Origin: FEN-1219 sp037445815
GTDB taxonomy: Bacteria; Pseudomonadota; Gammaproteobacteria; Steroidobacterales; Rariloculaceae
NCBI GenBank assembly: GCA_037445815.1
Contig: JBBIJV010000087.1
Location: forward strand, 1-13,753
Reading direction: 5' to 3'
DNA: 13,753 nt
The notes under the pieces were generated by a model. That model searched no databases and was not told the origin of the DNA. It saw nothing but the letters and a program-made list of their open reading frames with translations. Shown here piece by piece: positions 13,351 to 13,753 of this stretch. Positions within the stretch are counted from its first letter, which is position 1, and each line of letters opens with the position of its first letter. The position numbers were made by a program, and so were the translations under genes.

Positions 13351-13753
13351 TCACGGCAGCCAGCGCGCGAGCAGGTCGTTGCCGAATACCCAGTAGTGGA
13401 GCGCCGTGCCGAGCAACGCGTGGGACAGCGCGAGCGGTATCAGGCTCCGCCACCGGTAAAAAATGAGGGCCCAGACGGTTCCGGCGACCAGCGTCACGCC
13501 CATCACGGGCCAGCGCGGGAAGTGCACGGCGGCGAAGGCGAGCGCCGTGATGACGACGGCTACGGGGAGCGGCACGAGGGTGAGCCACCGGCCGAACCAA
13601 TAGAACTGGAAGATGTACTGCTGGAGCAGCGCCCACGGGAAGTACAGCGCCGCGGCCGCGAGCACGTGCCAGTTGCCGAAGCGCTCGCCGAGCGGCTCTC
13701 CGGCCGCGCGCGCGACGAACACCGCCGTGACGCCGAGCGCGACGAGCGCGACG
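13351..13753 (-). CDS. CPBP-family intramembrane protease homologue, C-terminal part (cut by window end)
   Basis: The minus-strand frame is open from the window edge to TGA at 13353-13351 and gives about 134 residues. The N-terminus lies outside. It is mostly membrane helices. The order of motifs matches the CPBP (Abi/Rce1) family. Motif 1 is in PWALLQQYIFQFYW, motif 2 is FxxxH in LAFAAVHFP (His codon at 13524-13522), and motif 3 is the His of LALSHALLG (codon at 13422-13420). Rce1-type members cleave membrane substrates using the Glu pair of motif 1 with the two His. Here the Glu pair is Gln-Gln (13623-13618) and the usual Arg is Gln, while both His are kept. It may therefore be a non-catalytic or differently acting subfamily. 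Confidence 0.72.
   Translation of the reverse strand, partial: VALVALGVTAVFVARAAGEPLGERFGNWHVLAAAALYFPWALLQQYIFQFYWFGRWLTLVPLPVAVVITALAFAAVHFPRWPVMGVTLVAGTVWALIFYRWRSLIPLALSHALLGTALHYWVFGNDLLARWLP

Noticed and set aside
1..13753. CRISPR arrays, tRNA/rRNA genes, insertion sequences, phage or toxin-antitoxin genes
   Set aside because: Looked for on both strands; no repeat-spacer pattern, cloverleaf, transposase motif or phage protein was seen.

Overview
This is an ordinary-looking piece of high-GC proteobacterial chromosome. It holds 14 protein-coding genes that I can support: two are cut by the window edges and one is a weakly supported small ORF. I see no rRNA, tRNA, CRISPR array, insertion sequence, phage gene or toxin-antitoxin pair. 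A DUF1840 protein, AAGGAGG-type ribosome binding sites and several GTG starts fit a Gamma- or Betaproteobacterium. A Steroidobacter/Nevskia-like environmental lineage is my best guess, but it is inference.

Layout, left to right: (1) positions 1-204 are the last 67 codons of a tannase/feruloyl esterase-family gene. It converges on a secreted serine hydrolase of the class C beta-lactamase/family VIII esterase fold (253-1518, minus). Divergent from that is a class A flavin monooxygenase with a very strong ribosome binding site (1692-3329). Together these could be an ester-cleaving and aromatic-oxidising neighbourhood. (2) A DUF1840 gene (3461-3796, minus) is divergent from a tightly coupled pair. 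The pair is a lysine 6-dehydrogenase-like member of the saccharopine dehydrogenase family and an ALDH7-type aldehyde dehydrogenase, overlapping by ATGA. It reads as a two-step module taking lysine to aminoadipate semialdehyde and then to alpha-aminoadipate. (3) An orphan short phosphoglycosyl transferase (minus) is divergent from an LLM-class flavin oxidoreductase (plus). The gap between them holds a patterned direct/inverted repeat that looks like an operator. (4) Three minus-strand genes follow: a periplasmic TPR protein with a basic tail, a periplasmic peroxiredoxin and a tandem-CBS protein. A clear 12-bp-stem terminator separates the TPR gene from the peroxiredoxin gene. (5) A tight plus-strand operon encodes a PQQ-type sugar dehydrogenase homologue, the ribosome-rescue hydrolase ArfB and a HAD phosphatase. 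(6) At the right end lie a small four-cysteine ORF (minus) and the C-terminal part of a CPBP-family membrane protein (minus).

I did not find a convincing undescribed multi-gene system. The best leads are active-site departures in otherwise recognisable families: the sugar dehydrogenase lacks the catalytic His, the CPBP protein has QQ where the family has EE, and the peroxiredoxin lacks the usual nearby resolving Cys. Next come the lysine module, the patterned intergenic sites and the small CxxC/CxxC ORF.
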